In this document: positions 39,948 through 48,592 of the stretch, piece after piece
Numbering within the stretch: position 1 is the stretch's first letter
Layout: each line of letters opens with the position of its first letter
DNA from: Prevotella sp. ne3005
GTDB taxonomy: Bacteria; Bacteroidota; Bacteroidia; Bacteroidales; Bacteroidaceae
Direction of reading: 5' to 3'
NCBI RefSeq assembly: GCF_900110085.1
Contig: NZ_FOCK01000001.1
Location: 186,001-250,000 of the forward strand
Length of the DNA stretch: 64,000 nucleotides
The notes under the pieces: generated by a model
The model's database searches: none
What the model was told of the DNA's origin: nothing
The model's input: the letters and a program-made list of their open reading frames with translations, nothing else
Translations under genes and position numbers: made by a program

Positions 39948-42290
39948 CTACTCAATCTCAATCCATGCAGGTTTCAGCGTTGCCGACTTGGCTGTGATGG
40001 AGCCTTTTCCTTTTGCCACTACGAGGCACTTGCCAAAGAAGGCCTTGCGACGGGGAGCCGTGAAGCGCTCCATCGAAGTCTGGCAACCATTGTCGGTGCC
40101 AAGGATGCCCCCTTCGCCTTCGTAGATGAAGACAATTTCATCGTCGGCCCAAGGGCAGAGGTTGCCATCCTTGTCTACAACCTCAGCCACAATGAAGTCA
40201 GTGGTTTTACCCCGGTAGTCATACGACAGACGGATATGGTCTGGGGCACCAGCGGTCTTGATGGTCTGCTGGGCCACCTCCCTGCCATCTTTCCGGGCCA
40301 CAACCTTCACCTCTCCCGGATCAAAGACCACTCGCCACATCACATGATACTGATGGCTGTCAGCCTTCTTACGGACGCCCTGGCTCTGGCCATTGATGAA
40401 TAGCTCCACCTCGTCGGCATTGTTATAGTAGCACCACATGTCGATATAGTCGCCCGGAACCCAGTTCCAGTGGGGGAAGAGATGGAGCACGGGCTGGCTG
40501 GTCCATTCGCTCTGGTACATGTAGTAGCTGTCTTTGGGGAAGCCTGCGAGATCGATGATTCCGAAGTAGCTGGAGCGGGCAGGGAAGCCATAGGGTGTGG
40601 GCTCACCGATATAGTCGAAGCCCGTCCAGATGAACTGGCCACCCACATAGGGCGTATGTTTCACCACATCCCACGTTTCTTCATGGGTACTCGACCATGA
40701 GGCGTGCATGTTGTCATAGGCAGAACACATATAGGAAGGATCGGTATAGGGCAGCCACCACTCCTTGGGAGCTTTGTAGATGCTGTCGGAGGGCATTCTA
40801 TAGTGTCCTCGCGTCTGGAGAGCCGACACACTCTCTGAGAAGATGAAGGGTTTGCCAGGGAAGTTCTGGGGGACGTCCTTCACCCACTGGTGGTGATAGT
40901 TAAAGCCGATGATGTCGATAGCCCCGCTCTTGAAGAGGTGGTTGTTGGGCGAAGGCTCGTTACAGCCTGCCGTAATGGGGCGTGTCTTATCGTAGCGTTT
41001 CACGATCTCCGCCAGATGACGGGTGAGCAAGGAGTTGACACTGAGTTCACCCTCCTTGGCGAGTGTCGATGCATCATGACCAGCATTGAGAATCAGGTTA
41101 GCCTGTTCAAGGGTCAGCGTATCGGCCTGTACATCGCTCCATTGTTCGAGCACCTCGTTACCAATCGACCACATGAGAATGGAGGGATGGTTACGGTCAC
41201 GGAGAATCAGATCGGTGAGGTCTCGCTCGTGCCACTCGTCGAAAAAGCGGGCATAGTCGTTCTGAGTCTTCTTGCGTCGCCACATGTCGAACGATTCGTC
41301 CATGACTATCAGTCCCATGGTGTCACACATATTCAGCAACTCAGGGGCAGGAGGATTGTGCGAACTGCGGATAGAGTTCACACCCATAGCCTTGAGTTTC
41401 ACGAGTTTACGGTGGAGGGCGTCCTCGTTAAGGGCAGCGCCGAGACAACCGAAGTCATGGTGCTCGCAGACTCCGTTGAGCTTGAAGTTCTTACCATTGA
41501 GCCAAAAGCCGGTCTTGGGGTCGAACTTAAAGTCGCGGAAGCCAGTGGTCGTCTCTACTTCATCCACCACCTGGCCGCCAGCAATCAGTTGCGTGCGTAC
41601 CTTATATATATAAGGGTCCACACACGACCACTTGCGGGGCTTCTTGATGCTTGTGGGTTTGCCGTCGGCATCAAACCAGGTATTCTTAACTATGACTTTC
41701 TGATTAGTGGGATTCTCAAAATCTACTTCTACTTTGCCATCATGTACATAGACGCCCCAGTGTTTGACGTGAATGGGGTTGGTCTGTGTGAGCCAGACAT
41801 GGCGATAAATGCCACAACCAGAGTACCAACGTGAATTGGGCTGATCAGAGTTATCCACACGTACAGCCACCACGTTCCCACCAGCCTTCACGTAAGGGGT
41901 GATATCATATTCAAAGCTCGAATAGCCATAGGGGCGGAAGCCCACCTGCTGGCCATTGACATAGACCGTGGAGTTCATATACACGCCATCAAACTCAAGA
42001 TAGACCTTCTCTATCTTGTCGAGCGAGAAGTGCTTCCGATACCAACCAATGCCACCTGGCAACGCTCCTCCACCCGCGCCACTTGGGTTTCCCACATAGA
42101 AGTCTCCCTCGATGGCCCAATCGTGGGGCACGTTGAGTTGGCGCCAATGGTTGTCATTATACCCAGTCTGAGACATCTGGACAGAGTCGCCCAGAATAAA
42201 AAGCCAGTCAGCGTCAAAATTCTGACGCTGACGGGCTTGTATCGTTGTCAGTCCACAAAGGACGCAGACGAGACAAAAGAATCTTTTCAT
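39948..42290 (-). CDS. GH2 glycosidase, beta-galactosidase type
   Basis: 780 residues with a signal peptide. Jelly-roll domain (about 20-180; VPHDWAIEGDF, GIGWYRKHF), Ig-like domain, barrel with acid/base Glu379 in MWSIGNEV and nucleophile Glu486 in FIFSESVSAL, then two C-terminal beta domains. The Ig-like domain between about 185 and 250 is short (IVKNTWFDADGKPTSIKKPRKW) compared with the usual about 100 residues, as if 35-40 residues were lost. Its ATG overlaps the GH31 stop by 4 nt. With an alpha-xylosidase it fits removal of galactose side chains from xyloglucan oligosaccharides, though other beta-galactosides are possible. Confidence 0.9.
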   Translation of the reverse strand: MKRFFCLVCVLCGLTTIQARQRQNFDADWLFILGDSVQMSQTGYNDNHWRQLNVPHDWAIEGDFYVGNPSGAGGGALPGGIGWYRKHFSLDKIEKVYLEFDGVYMNSTVYVNGQQVGFRPYGYSSFEYDITPYVKAGGNVVAVRVDNSDQPNSRWYSGCGIYRHVWLTQTNPIHVKHWGVYVHDGKVEVDFENPTNQKVIVKNTWFDADGKPTSIKKPRKWSCVDPYIYKVRTQLIAGGQVVDEVETTTGFRDFKFDPKTGFWLNGKNFKLNGVCEHHDFGCLGAALNEDALHRKLVKLKAMGVNSIRSSHNPPAPELLNMCDTMGLIVMDESFDMWRRKKTQNDYARFFDEWHERDLTDLILRDRNHPSILMWSIGNEVLEQWSDVQADTLTLEQANLILNAGHDASTLAKEGELSVNSLLTRHLAEIVKRYDKTRPITAGCNEPSPNNHLFKSGAIDIIGFNYHHQWVKDVPQNFPGKPFIFSESVSALQTRGHYRMPSDSIYKAPKEWWLPYTDPSYMCSAYDNMHASWSSTHEETWDVVKHTPYVGGQFIWTGFDYIGEPTPYGFPARSSYFGIIDLAGFPKDSYYMYQSEWTSQPVLHLFPHWNWVPGDYIDMWCYYNNADEVELFINGQSQGVRKKADSHQYHVMWRVVFDPGEVKVVARKDGREVAQQTIKTAGAPDHIRLSYDYRGKTTDFIVAEVVDKDGNLCPWADDEIVFIYEGEGGILGTDNGCQTSMERFTAPRRKAFFGKCLVVAKGKGSITAKSATLKPAWIEIE

Positions 42291-45277
42291 AATTGAATGC
42301 TTACGGCTTTACCATTATAGTTAACCATCTTGCCCTCTGGATCCTCCAGGTTGAGGGGTTTGGGGGCATCCTTAGAGATAAGAACCACATTGAAGCGGCG
42401 ATTCTTCAGCATGCCAGGGAACTGGCCCTTGCGGGCAGAGAAGCTAACCGTCTTAGTGGCATCATCGTAAGTGATGTCGATAGTGGCATACTTGCCCTTC
42501 TCGTAATTGTAGTTAGTACCTTCGTCCTCGTAAAGCTGGAACGAGCCATTCTGTCCTGCATAGACATAGAGGTTGATAAGCTCTGCTGGCTTCTCGTCGC
42601 TCCACTCCATCTCTGGGCCGAAGGGGATGATGGCTCCCTCGCGAACGAAGACAGGAATCTGCTCATAAGGTGCATCGACCACAAGGCGCTGACCTCCCTG
42701 GATATACTCGTTGGTATAGAGGTTGTACCAGCCACACTGCTCAGGGAAATAGACACTGCGGTTGCGAGCCTTGTAGTAACCTACGGGACAAGCCATCAGC
42801 GCAGGGCCGAACATCCACTGGTTGCCGATATTCTCCACTTCCTTATCGCCATTGAAATCCATCACCAGCGGGCGCATCAGGGTATAGTCCTTGAAATGGG
42901 CCCAACCCGCCATTGAATAGAGGTACGGCATGAGGCGATAACGCAACTTGTCGTAATAGACGAACGACTGATAGGCAGGATGATTTTCTGGGGCGATATT
43001 CCAGATTTCACGCAATGGCCACTGACCATGACTACGGAAGAGCGGAATAAAGGTGCCGAACTGGTTCCAACGGGTCTGCAGCTCGCGCCACTCCTTCAGG
43101 TCTTCGTTCTCCACACCACTCTTGTCAAACAACTGCTGGGCAGCCATATAACGGTTTTCCACACAGAAACCGCCCTGGTCCATACCCCAGAAAGGAAGTC
43201 CGGAGATAGAGTAGTTCAGGCCTGCGGTCATCTGGGCACGCATATCCTCCCAACGGGTACCGATATCACCACTCCAGGTAGCTGTCGAGAAGCGCTGCTC
43301 ACCAGCAAAGCCACTACGCGTCAGCAAGAAGACGCGAGGCTCATTGAGCTTGCCATTATACACACTGCGCTGACCATTATAGATGGCATCGGCATTAACC
43401 GTACTGTAGGCGTTGAAATATTCAGTAGAAGTACCGAGCGCCGTAGGACCACTCAGGGCTTTACGATACCACATAGGAGTACAGTCGCGCACGTTGGGCT
43501 CAGAGGCATCCATCCACCAGGCGTCAACACCGGCTATACCACCATGGTTAAATTTGGTATAGAGATTCTCGTCCATCTGACGCCAGAACATCTTACGGGC
43601 TCCAGCATCGTAGGCGTCATAGAAACCATTCTTATAGCCAGGGCCTACCCAGTCGTGGATATCGTCGGTAGGCGACTGAATATACATCCATCCCTTGGCA
43701 TCAAGCTCTTTGTAGTTGTCGGTGTTACAATAGAACTTGGGCCAAACGGAAATCATGAAACGTCCATGCATGGCGTGAACGCTGTCGAGCATTGCCTGGG
43801 GGTTTGGATAGCGCGAAGCCTCAAACTTGTGACTACCCCACTGGTCCTCGGGCCAGTAGTTCCAGTCTTGTACGATATTGTCGATGGGTATATGACGCTT
43901 ACGGAACTCTGCGAGGGTCTCCTCGATCTCGCCAGAGGTCTTATAGCGTTCGCGACTCTGCCAGAAGCCCAGCACCCACTTCGGATAGAGCGATGCCTTA
44001 CCCGTCAGTGTACGGTAACCTGATACCACCTGATCCAGGTTCTCACCTGCGATGAAGTAGTAGTCCATATCCTTGGCCATCTCACTCCAGATGGAGAGCT
44101 GTTCGCGCTGTTCCTTGTTGCGAGGTTCTGAAACACGCAAGCCACAATAAGCCTCACCACCATCGGGGCGCCACTCGATGCGCAGCTGTACACGCTTGCC
44201 CTTCTGCAACTCGGTAGAGAACTTATAGGTGTTAGGGTTCCAGGCTGTGCGCCAGCGCTCGGGCACCACCTCACGACCATCGATGTATACCTTCACATAA
44301 CCAGAATAATAGAGGATAAACTGGTAGAGTTGTGTCTTACCTTTACATTTACCACAACACTCGGGTTCAATGAAACCCTCATAGGTAACGTTGGCACCCA
44401 TCAGATTGATGCCCTTGGGGAAGTTTTTAATACCGCCATTATCAGTCTTCAAAGCAATCTCCGACTTATCGGGCGTACCATATTCATAATAGATACTGTC
44501 CTCGTCGCGAACGAGCTTCTTACCCTTAGCATCGACATAGGTTCCCGTCAGGTGTCCTTCCTTGCCGTTCTTATCGTAAAGTTTGAAGGCGCGATTCAGC
44601 TGCAGATAGTCGTTAGGATTACCAAAACGGCAATAGCTGTAAGAGTCCCACAACAGTCCATAGTTCTTGTTTGACAGGACGAACGGTATCGACACCTTAG
44701 TATTATACTGGAACAGGTCTTCGTTCTTGCCTTTCATATTGAACTCCTCGCTCTGGTGCTGACCCAGGCCATAGAAAGCCTCATCGTCAGGGCTATCGAA
44801 CTTCATCTGCCAGGTGAGCCCATGTTTCTGCTCCTCAGGCACCGTATAGCCCGACTTCATACCAAGTTCTCGCTCAGGTACGGTGAAGTCCCAGAACTGC
44901 TTTCCGTCCTTGGCTTCCTTCAACAACTGGTTGCCATTGGCATCGAAGAAGGTGATCTCACCTGTAGCTTTTTGTACCACGGCCTTGACGTTCTTCGCCT
45001 TAACCACTACTGTCTCACCCTCGTCGTTCATCGTATAACCGCCCTTCTGGGGAGCCGTCTGGGGCACAATCATCAACGAAGCCGGTTTCTGAGGCAAATC
45101 GGCCTTTGAGGTGGCACGCACACGAATGATGTTGTCGTTCATCACTTCAAGGCAAATGACCTTAGCCTGACCTCCGTCAGGACGGATCAACACACTGTTT
45201 CCATTGGTCTGCACCTCTGCTGCCATAAGCGTTTCAGCCATCAGGAGGGCAGACACCATCGTTAGTAATTTTTTCAT
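42287..45277 (-). CDS. GH31 alpha-xylosidase-type enzyme with PA14 insert
   Basis: 996 residues with signal peptide MKKLLTMVSALLMAETLMA. The N-terminal sandwich is interrupted by a PA14 insert (about 310-400; VTYEGFIEPECCGKCKGK, VKVYIDGREVVPERW). The barrel has nucleophile Asp590 in WWMDASEPN and acid/base in TWSGDIGTRW. Proximal and distal C-terminal domains are complete (VFVREGAIIPFGP, QLYEDEGTNYNYEKG). The layout matches CjXyl31A-like alpha-xylosidases of xyloglucan pathways. It lies 24 nt after the propeller sensor stop and overlaps GH2, forming a sensor-GH31-GH2 operon. Confidence 0.92.
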   Translation of the reverse strand: MKKLLTMVSALLMAETLMAAEVQTNGNSVLIRPDGGQAKVICLEVMNDNIIRVRATSKADLPQKPASLMIVPQTAPQKGGYTMNDEGETVVVKAKNVKAVVQKATGEITFFDANGNQLLKEAKDGKQFWDFTVPERELGMKSGYTVPEEQKHGLTWQMKFDSPDDEAFYGLGQHQSEEFNMKGKNEDLFQYNTKVSIPFVLSNKNYGLLWDSYSYCRFGNPNDYLQLNRAFKLYDKNGKEGHLTGTYVDAKGKKLVRDEDSIYYEYGTPDKSEIALKTDNGGIKNFPKGINLMGANVTYEGFIEPECCGKCKGKTQLYQFILYYSGYVKVYIDGREVVPERWRTAWNPNTYKFSTELQKGKRVQLRIEWRPDGGEAYCGLRVSEPRNKEQREQLSIWSEMAKDMDYYFIAGENLDQVVSGYRTLTGKASLYPKWVLGFWQSRERYKTSGEIEETLAEFRKRHIPIDNIVQDWNYWPEDQWGSHKFEASRYPNPQAMLDSVHAMHGRFMISVWPKFYCNTDNYKELDAKGWMYIQSPTDDIHDWVGPGYKNGFYDAYDAGARKMFWRQMDENLYTKFNHGGIAGVDAWWMDASEPNVRDCTPMWYRKALSGPTALGTSTEYFNAYSTVNADAIYNGQRSVYNGKLNEPRVFLLTRSGFAGEQRFSTATWSGDIGTRWEDMRAQMTAGLNYSISGLPFWGMDQGGFCVENRYMAAQQLFDKSGVENEDLKEWRELQTRWNQFGTFIPLFRSHGQWPLREIWNIAPENHPAYQSFVYYDKLRYRLMPYLYSMAGWAHFKDYTLMRPLVMDFNGDKEVENIGNQWMFGPALMACPVGYYKARNRSVYFPEQCGWYNLYTNEYIQGGQRLVVDAPYEQIPVFVREGAIIPFGPEMEWSDEKPAELINLYVYAGQNGSFQLYEDEGTNYNYEKGKYATIDITYDDATKTVSFSARKGQFPGMLKNRRFNVVLISKDAPKPLNLEDPEGKMVNYNGKAVSIQL

Positions 45278-45301
45278 AAATTGGTTTTTATAATGTTTGT
45301 A

Positions 45302-48300
45302 TTAATTCTCATCATCCATAAGTACAGCCTCTTCGACATCATCGCCCATGCCATCAAGCGGCAGGGTGATGGTGAACACACTTCCACCTCCGGCATTATT
45401 GTCGCCCACGACCGTACCGCCATGGGCAGTCACGATGTCCTTCACGATATGCAGGCATACGCCAGGGTCGTCGTCGCTGACAACGGGATCGAACATGTGT
45501 TCCTTGGCCTCCTCTGGCAAGCCGACGCCATTATCCGAGATGCGGATGGAGCCATTCTTATCGGTCTTGTCTACAAACACCTTGATACGACAATCACTGG
45601 GCGAGAACATCACCGAGTTGTTCAAAAGAATCTGAATGGCCTGTCCCAACATGTCGTGGTCGAATTCCATAGAGAGGTCGGGCGCCAAGGGGAAGAAGGT
45701 AAACTTCAGGCGCTTGCCTTCTGGAGCCTTGAACTGGGCACATTGCTCCTCCATAAACTCCTGCAGGTCACCTGGGGTCTTATGTAAGTCTTCGGGCTTC
45801 ATGCCCCATGCCAGATCCTCACTGGTACGTGTTGGCTGCTTCTGCTGATCCAAACCAGCTTCTTTCATGAGCTGGGCCTTCATCTCGTTCATCCACTGCT
45901 TCTTCATCACCTCCATACGCAGATGTTCGCGCTCTACAGTGTCTGCCTGACGCTTCAAGAAGAGGCGACGCCAGAAATAGACACCTCCTCCGACACACAG
46001 CAGGAAGGTCAACAGCATCCAACGGTTACGAAGCAGCGGGGGCGTGATGGAGATTTTCAGCACAGCCTCGTTCTGACCCATCGAACCATCCTCGTTAAGC
46101 ATACGCACATGGAGCACATAGTCGCCATGGTGGAGCGACATATAGGTGATGTTCGGGTCCTGGGGCTCGGTCTTAATCCACTTGTCGCTGAAGCTTTCCA
46201 GCATGTAGATGAAGCGCGAGGTGTTGTGAATCTCACCTTTATCGGTACCCAACTGAATGGTAAACTGGTTCTCGTCATAGCGCAGCGTCAGTTCCTCGAG
46301 CTCGTTGAGTGCCTTCTTGAGGATGACACGTCCTTCATAAGCCTTGCCGACACCCAGTTCCTGACCGAAGAGCTTCAGTCCGCTGAAGATGGGTTTTTCT
46401 GTATTATTGACATTGGCCACCAGCTTGGGGTCGATGACATCCACGCCACCTACGCCACCCACGAGAATCAGACCATCGTGCGTACAACTGATAGAACGCT
46501 TGTTATAAGGTCCCTGCTGCAAGCCGTCCTTGCTACTGAAACTACGCACCAGGAACGACCACTCGCCATTATCTTCTTTCTTTGGCACAACGTTTGAGAC
46601 ACCATGATCGGTGACCACCCACATGGTGTGGAGCTTATCCTCAGCAATACCTGCCACGCTGGAGCCTATCAGACCGTTGGTCATGTCGAGCGTCGTCTGC
46701 TTGCCAGTCTTCCGATCATAGATACAGCAACCGGAAGTAGAGCCATACCATATCAATTCACGACTATCCTCCATCACACAAACGTTGGTGGCATTGGCTA
46801 CCGACTGGCCTGGGACTGCAGGAATCGTGAAGTTGATCACCTTGCCGCTGACAGGATTGATGAACGAATAGAACTGAGAGTGTCCCACCACGAGCCAGCC
46901 TTTCTTATTCCAGTTGGCCGAGGTCATAAAAATCTCTTTCAGATTGCTGTTGTTGGGGTCATAGGTCCTGAACTTACCCGTCTTCACGTTGAGTTTCTGC
47001 ACACCACTACCCAAGGTACCAATCCAGATGTCACCCCACTTATCCTCCGTAACCGACCACACGTTGCTGTTGGCCAATGAGCCCTCAGCGCTGGAGGCAG
47101 AATAGACTTTCACCTGACCATTAACAACGCGCACCAGACCACCGTTGTAAGTACCAAACCATACAGAGCCGTCGCGGGCTCCATGGCTAGCCACCATGAT
47201 ATCGGATGTCAGCGGACTGTTTGCCTTGTTGAAATGCTGCTGCTCGCCCGTCTTAGGATCATATTTGATGATACCATTATTGTCACTGCCAAACCAGTAG
47301 TTGCCATAGATATCCTCGGTTGTGGTGTTGATATCTCCCAATTCGAGCAGGGAGAAGGCCTGAGGCTTCTCAATATACTGGTTCAGACCGCTACGATAGG
47401 CGCCAATCCATACATTACCACTCTTGTCGAGCATCAACTGCTTTAAGGTATTCTCGTTGATGGAGCTCTCGTCGAATTTATTATTCAGGAACTGCTTCAT
47501 CTCCATGGTCTTCGTGTCGATCACAATCAGACCCTCATGATCAGTAGCCAGCCAGAGCCAGCTGCGTTGATCCATCATCAGGTCCCACACCAGCAGGTTG
47601 TCAGGCAGGGCCGTCACGCCTTTCAGACCAAAAAACTCATTGATGGAGTTATACCACTTCTTCTGCTTCTGGTCGTACACATAACTCTTTCCATTGGAAA
47701 GGATAAAGAAGTTGCCGTCGTTGTCGACAATCGTCCGGTACTCCGTATTCTGATCTCCCCCGCTACGCTTCATGTAGTCGTCTTTCCAAATCACGCGCCC
47801 CTTGCGGCCATCGATACCCATCAGTTCACCATTACTCGATGCTACTATCAGCAGACCGTTATATTCAGCAAACGAGGAGAACCAGAAGTCTTTGGGGAAC
47901 TGGTCTTCATCATAGCCGTACTTGACCAGCGTCTTCTGCTTCGTCTTGGGATTATAGCAATAGAGGCCGTCGTCATAGTTCTTCACCCACAGATTCTTCT
48001 GCGCGTCGATATAGATACGGTCAATACCGCCCGTGATGCCGATTTTGGCGAGTTCGGACGAAGGATTGCGTACAGTGCTCTCCGTCTTGGGGTCGAAAAT
48101 GCAGAAGTTCATACCCTGGCGCAGCCACAGCCTGCCATCGATATCCTCCCAGATCATATCGACATAGTTGTTGCGTAGCGACGTGGTATCATTCGGATCG
48201 GAATAGAACGTATGGAAGCGATAGCCGTCATAGCGGTTCAAGCCGTAGGCCGTTCCTATCCAAATGACTCCTCTAGAGTCTTGAAACAGTTCATTGACTG

Positions 48301-48421
48301 AAGAATTCGACAATCCGTCACGCGTATCCAGACGACGGAACTTCATATCAGGAATCACTGTAGATGCTGCGTTCATGCCAAGGCAGAACGTCAGCAACAA
48401 AGATGTTAGCAGTTGTTTCAT
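45302..48421 (-). CDS. Propeller (reg_prop/Y_Y_Y) sensor with degenerate kinase end (sensor A)
   Basis: 1039 residues from ATG 48421. Signal peptide, then about 14 propeller units (MKFRRLDTRDGLSNSSVNEL, DSRGVIWIGTAYGLNRYDGY), a Y_Y_Y domain (about 705-790), a membrane helix near 800-820 and a cytoplasmic coiled coil. Normal hybrid two-component sensors then have HisKA (HELRTPL), ATPase, receiver and AraC domains. Here no phosphoacceptor His motif is found between the coiled coil and the ATPase part. The ATPase keeps QILLNNSVMFSP and ISDNGVGLP but its last glycine box reads DDDPGVCLHIVKDI. The protein ends at the ATPase: no receiver or AraC. It is upstream of GH31-GH2 in one operon. Confidence 0.85.
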   Translation of the reverse strand: MKQLLTSLLLTFCLGMNAASTVIPDMKFRRLDTRDGLSNSSVNELFQDSRGVIWIGTAYGLNRYDGYRFHTFYSDPNDTTSLRNNYVDMIWEDIDGRLWLRQGMNFCIFDPKTESTVRNPSSELAKIGITGGIDRIYIDAQKNLWVKNYDDGLYCYNPKTKQKTLVKYGYDEDQFPKDFWFSSFAEYNGLLIVASSNGELMGIDGRKGRVIWKDDYMKRSGGDQNTEYRTIVDNDGNFFILSNGKSYVYDQKQKKWYNSINEFFGLKGVTALPDNLLVWDLMMDQRSWLWLATDHEGLIVIDTKTMEMKQFLNNKFDESSINENTLKQLMLDKSGNVWIGAYRSGLNQYIEKPQAFSLLELGDINTTTEDIYGNYWFGSDNNGIIKYDPKTGEQQHFNKANSPLTSDIMVASHGARDGSVWFGTYNGGLVRVVNGQVKVYSASSAEGSLANSNVWSVTEDKWGDIWIGTLGSGVQKLNVKTGKFRTYDPNNSNLKEIFMTSANWNKKGWLVVGHSQFYSFINPVSGKVINFTIPAVPGQSVANATNVCVMEDSRELIWYGSTSGCCIYDRKTGKQTTLDMTNGLIGSSVAGIAEDKLHTMWVVTDHGVSNVVPKKEDNGEWSFLVRSFSSKDGLQQGPYNKRSISCTHDGLILVGGVGGVDVIDPKLVANVNNTEKPIFSGLKLFGQELGVGKAYEGRVILKKALNELEELTLRYDENQFTIQLGTDKGEIHNTSRFIYMLESFSDKWIKTEPQDPNITYMSLHHGDYVLHVRMLNEDGSMGQNEAVLKISITPPLLRNRWMLLTFLLCVGGGVYFWRRLFLKRQADTVEREHLRMEVMKKQWMNEMKAQLMKEAGLDQQKQPTRTSEDLAWGMKPEDLHKTPGDLQEFMEEQCAQFKAPEGKRLKFTFFPLAPDLSMEFDHDMLGQAIQILLNNSVMFSPSDCRIKVFVDKTDKNGSIRISDNGVGLPEEAKEHMFDPVVSDDDPGVCLHIVKDIVTAHGGTVVGDNNAGGGSVFTITLPLDGMGDDVEEAVLMDDEN

Positions 48422-48459
48422 ATCATTGCGGGTCATCTGATAATATTCATAATTCGGCA

Positions 48460-48491
48460 CAAATTTAGACATTTTCCCTGACATAAACAAA
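48460..48491 (-). promoter_or_regulatory. Promoter of sensor A-GH31-GH2 operon
   Basis: On the minus strand TTTG (48491-48488) and TAAATTTG (48467-48460) are 20 nt apart; leader about 36 nt. Confidence 0.6.
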
Positions 48492-48534
48492 TGATTTGGA
48501 AAAAAATTGCAACCAAGTTGCGAAAGAAAGGCCG

Positions 48535-48542
48535 TACCTTTG
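48535..48542 (+). promoter_or_regulatory. -7 box of the P-type ATPase gene
   Basis: TACCTTTG; leader about 48 nt that includes the GTAAAAAA repeat at 48560-48592. The -33 element is not clear. Confidence 0.55.
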
Positions 48543-48559
48543 CATCCGAAAAGAATTTC

Positions 48560-48592
48560 AAGGTAAAAAAGTAAAAAAGTAAAAAGGTAAAT
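48560..48592. repeat. GTAAAAA-type repeat before the P-type ATPase start
   Basis: AAGGTAAAAAAGTAAAAAAG-type units directly upstream of ATG 48593; same family as 28760-28804. Confidence 0.65.
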
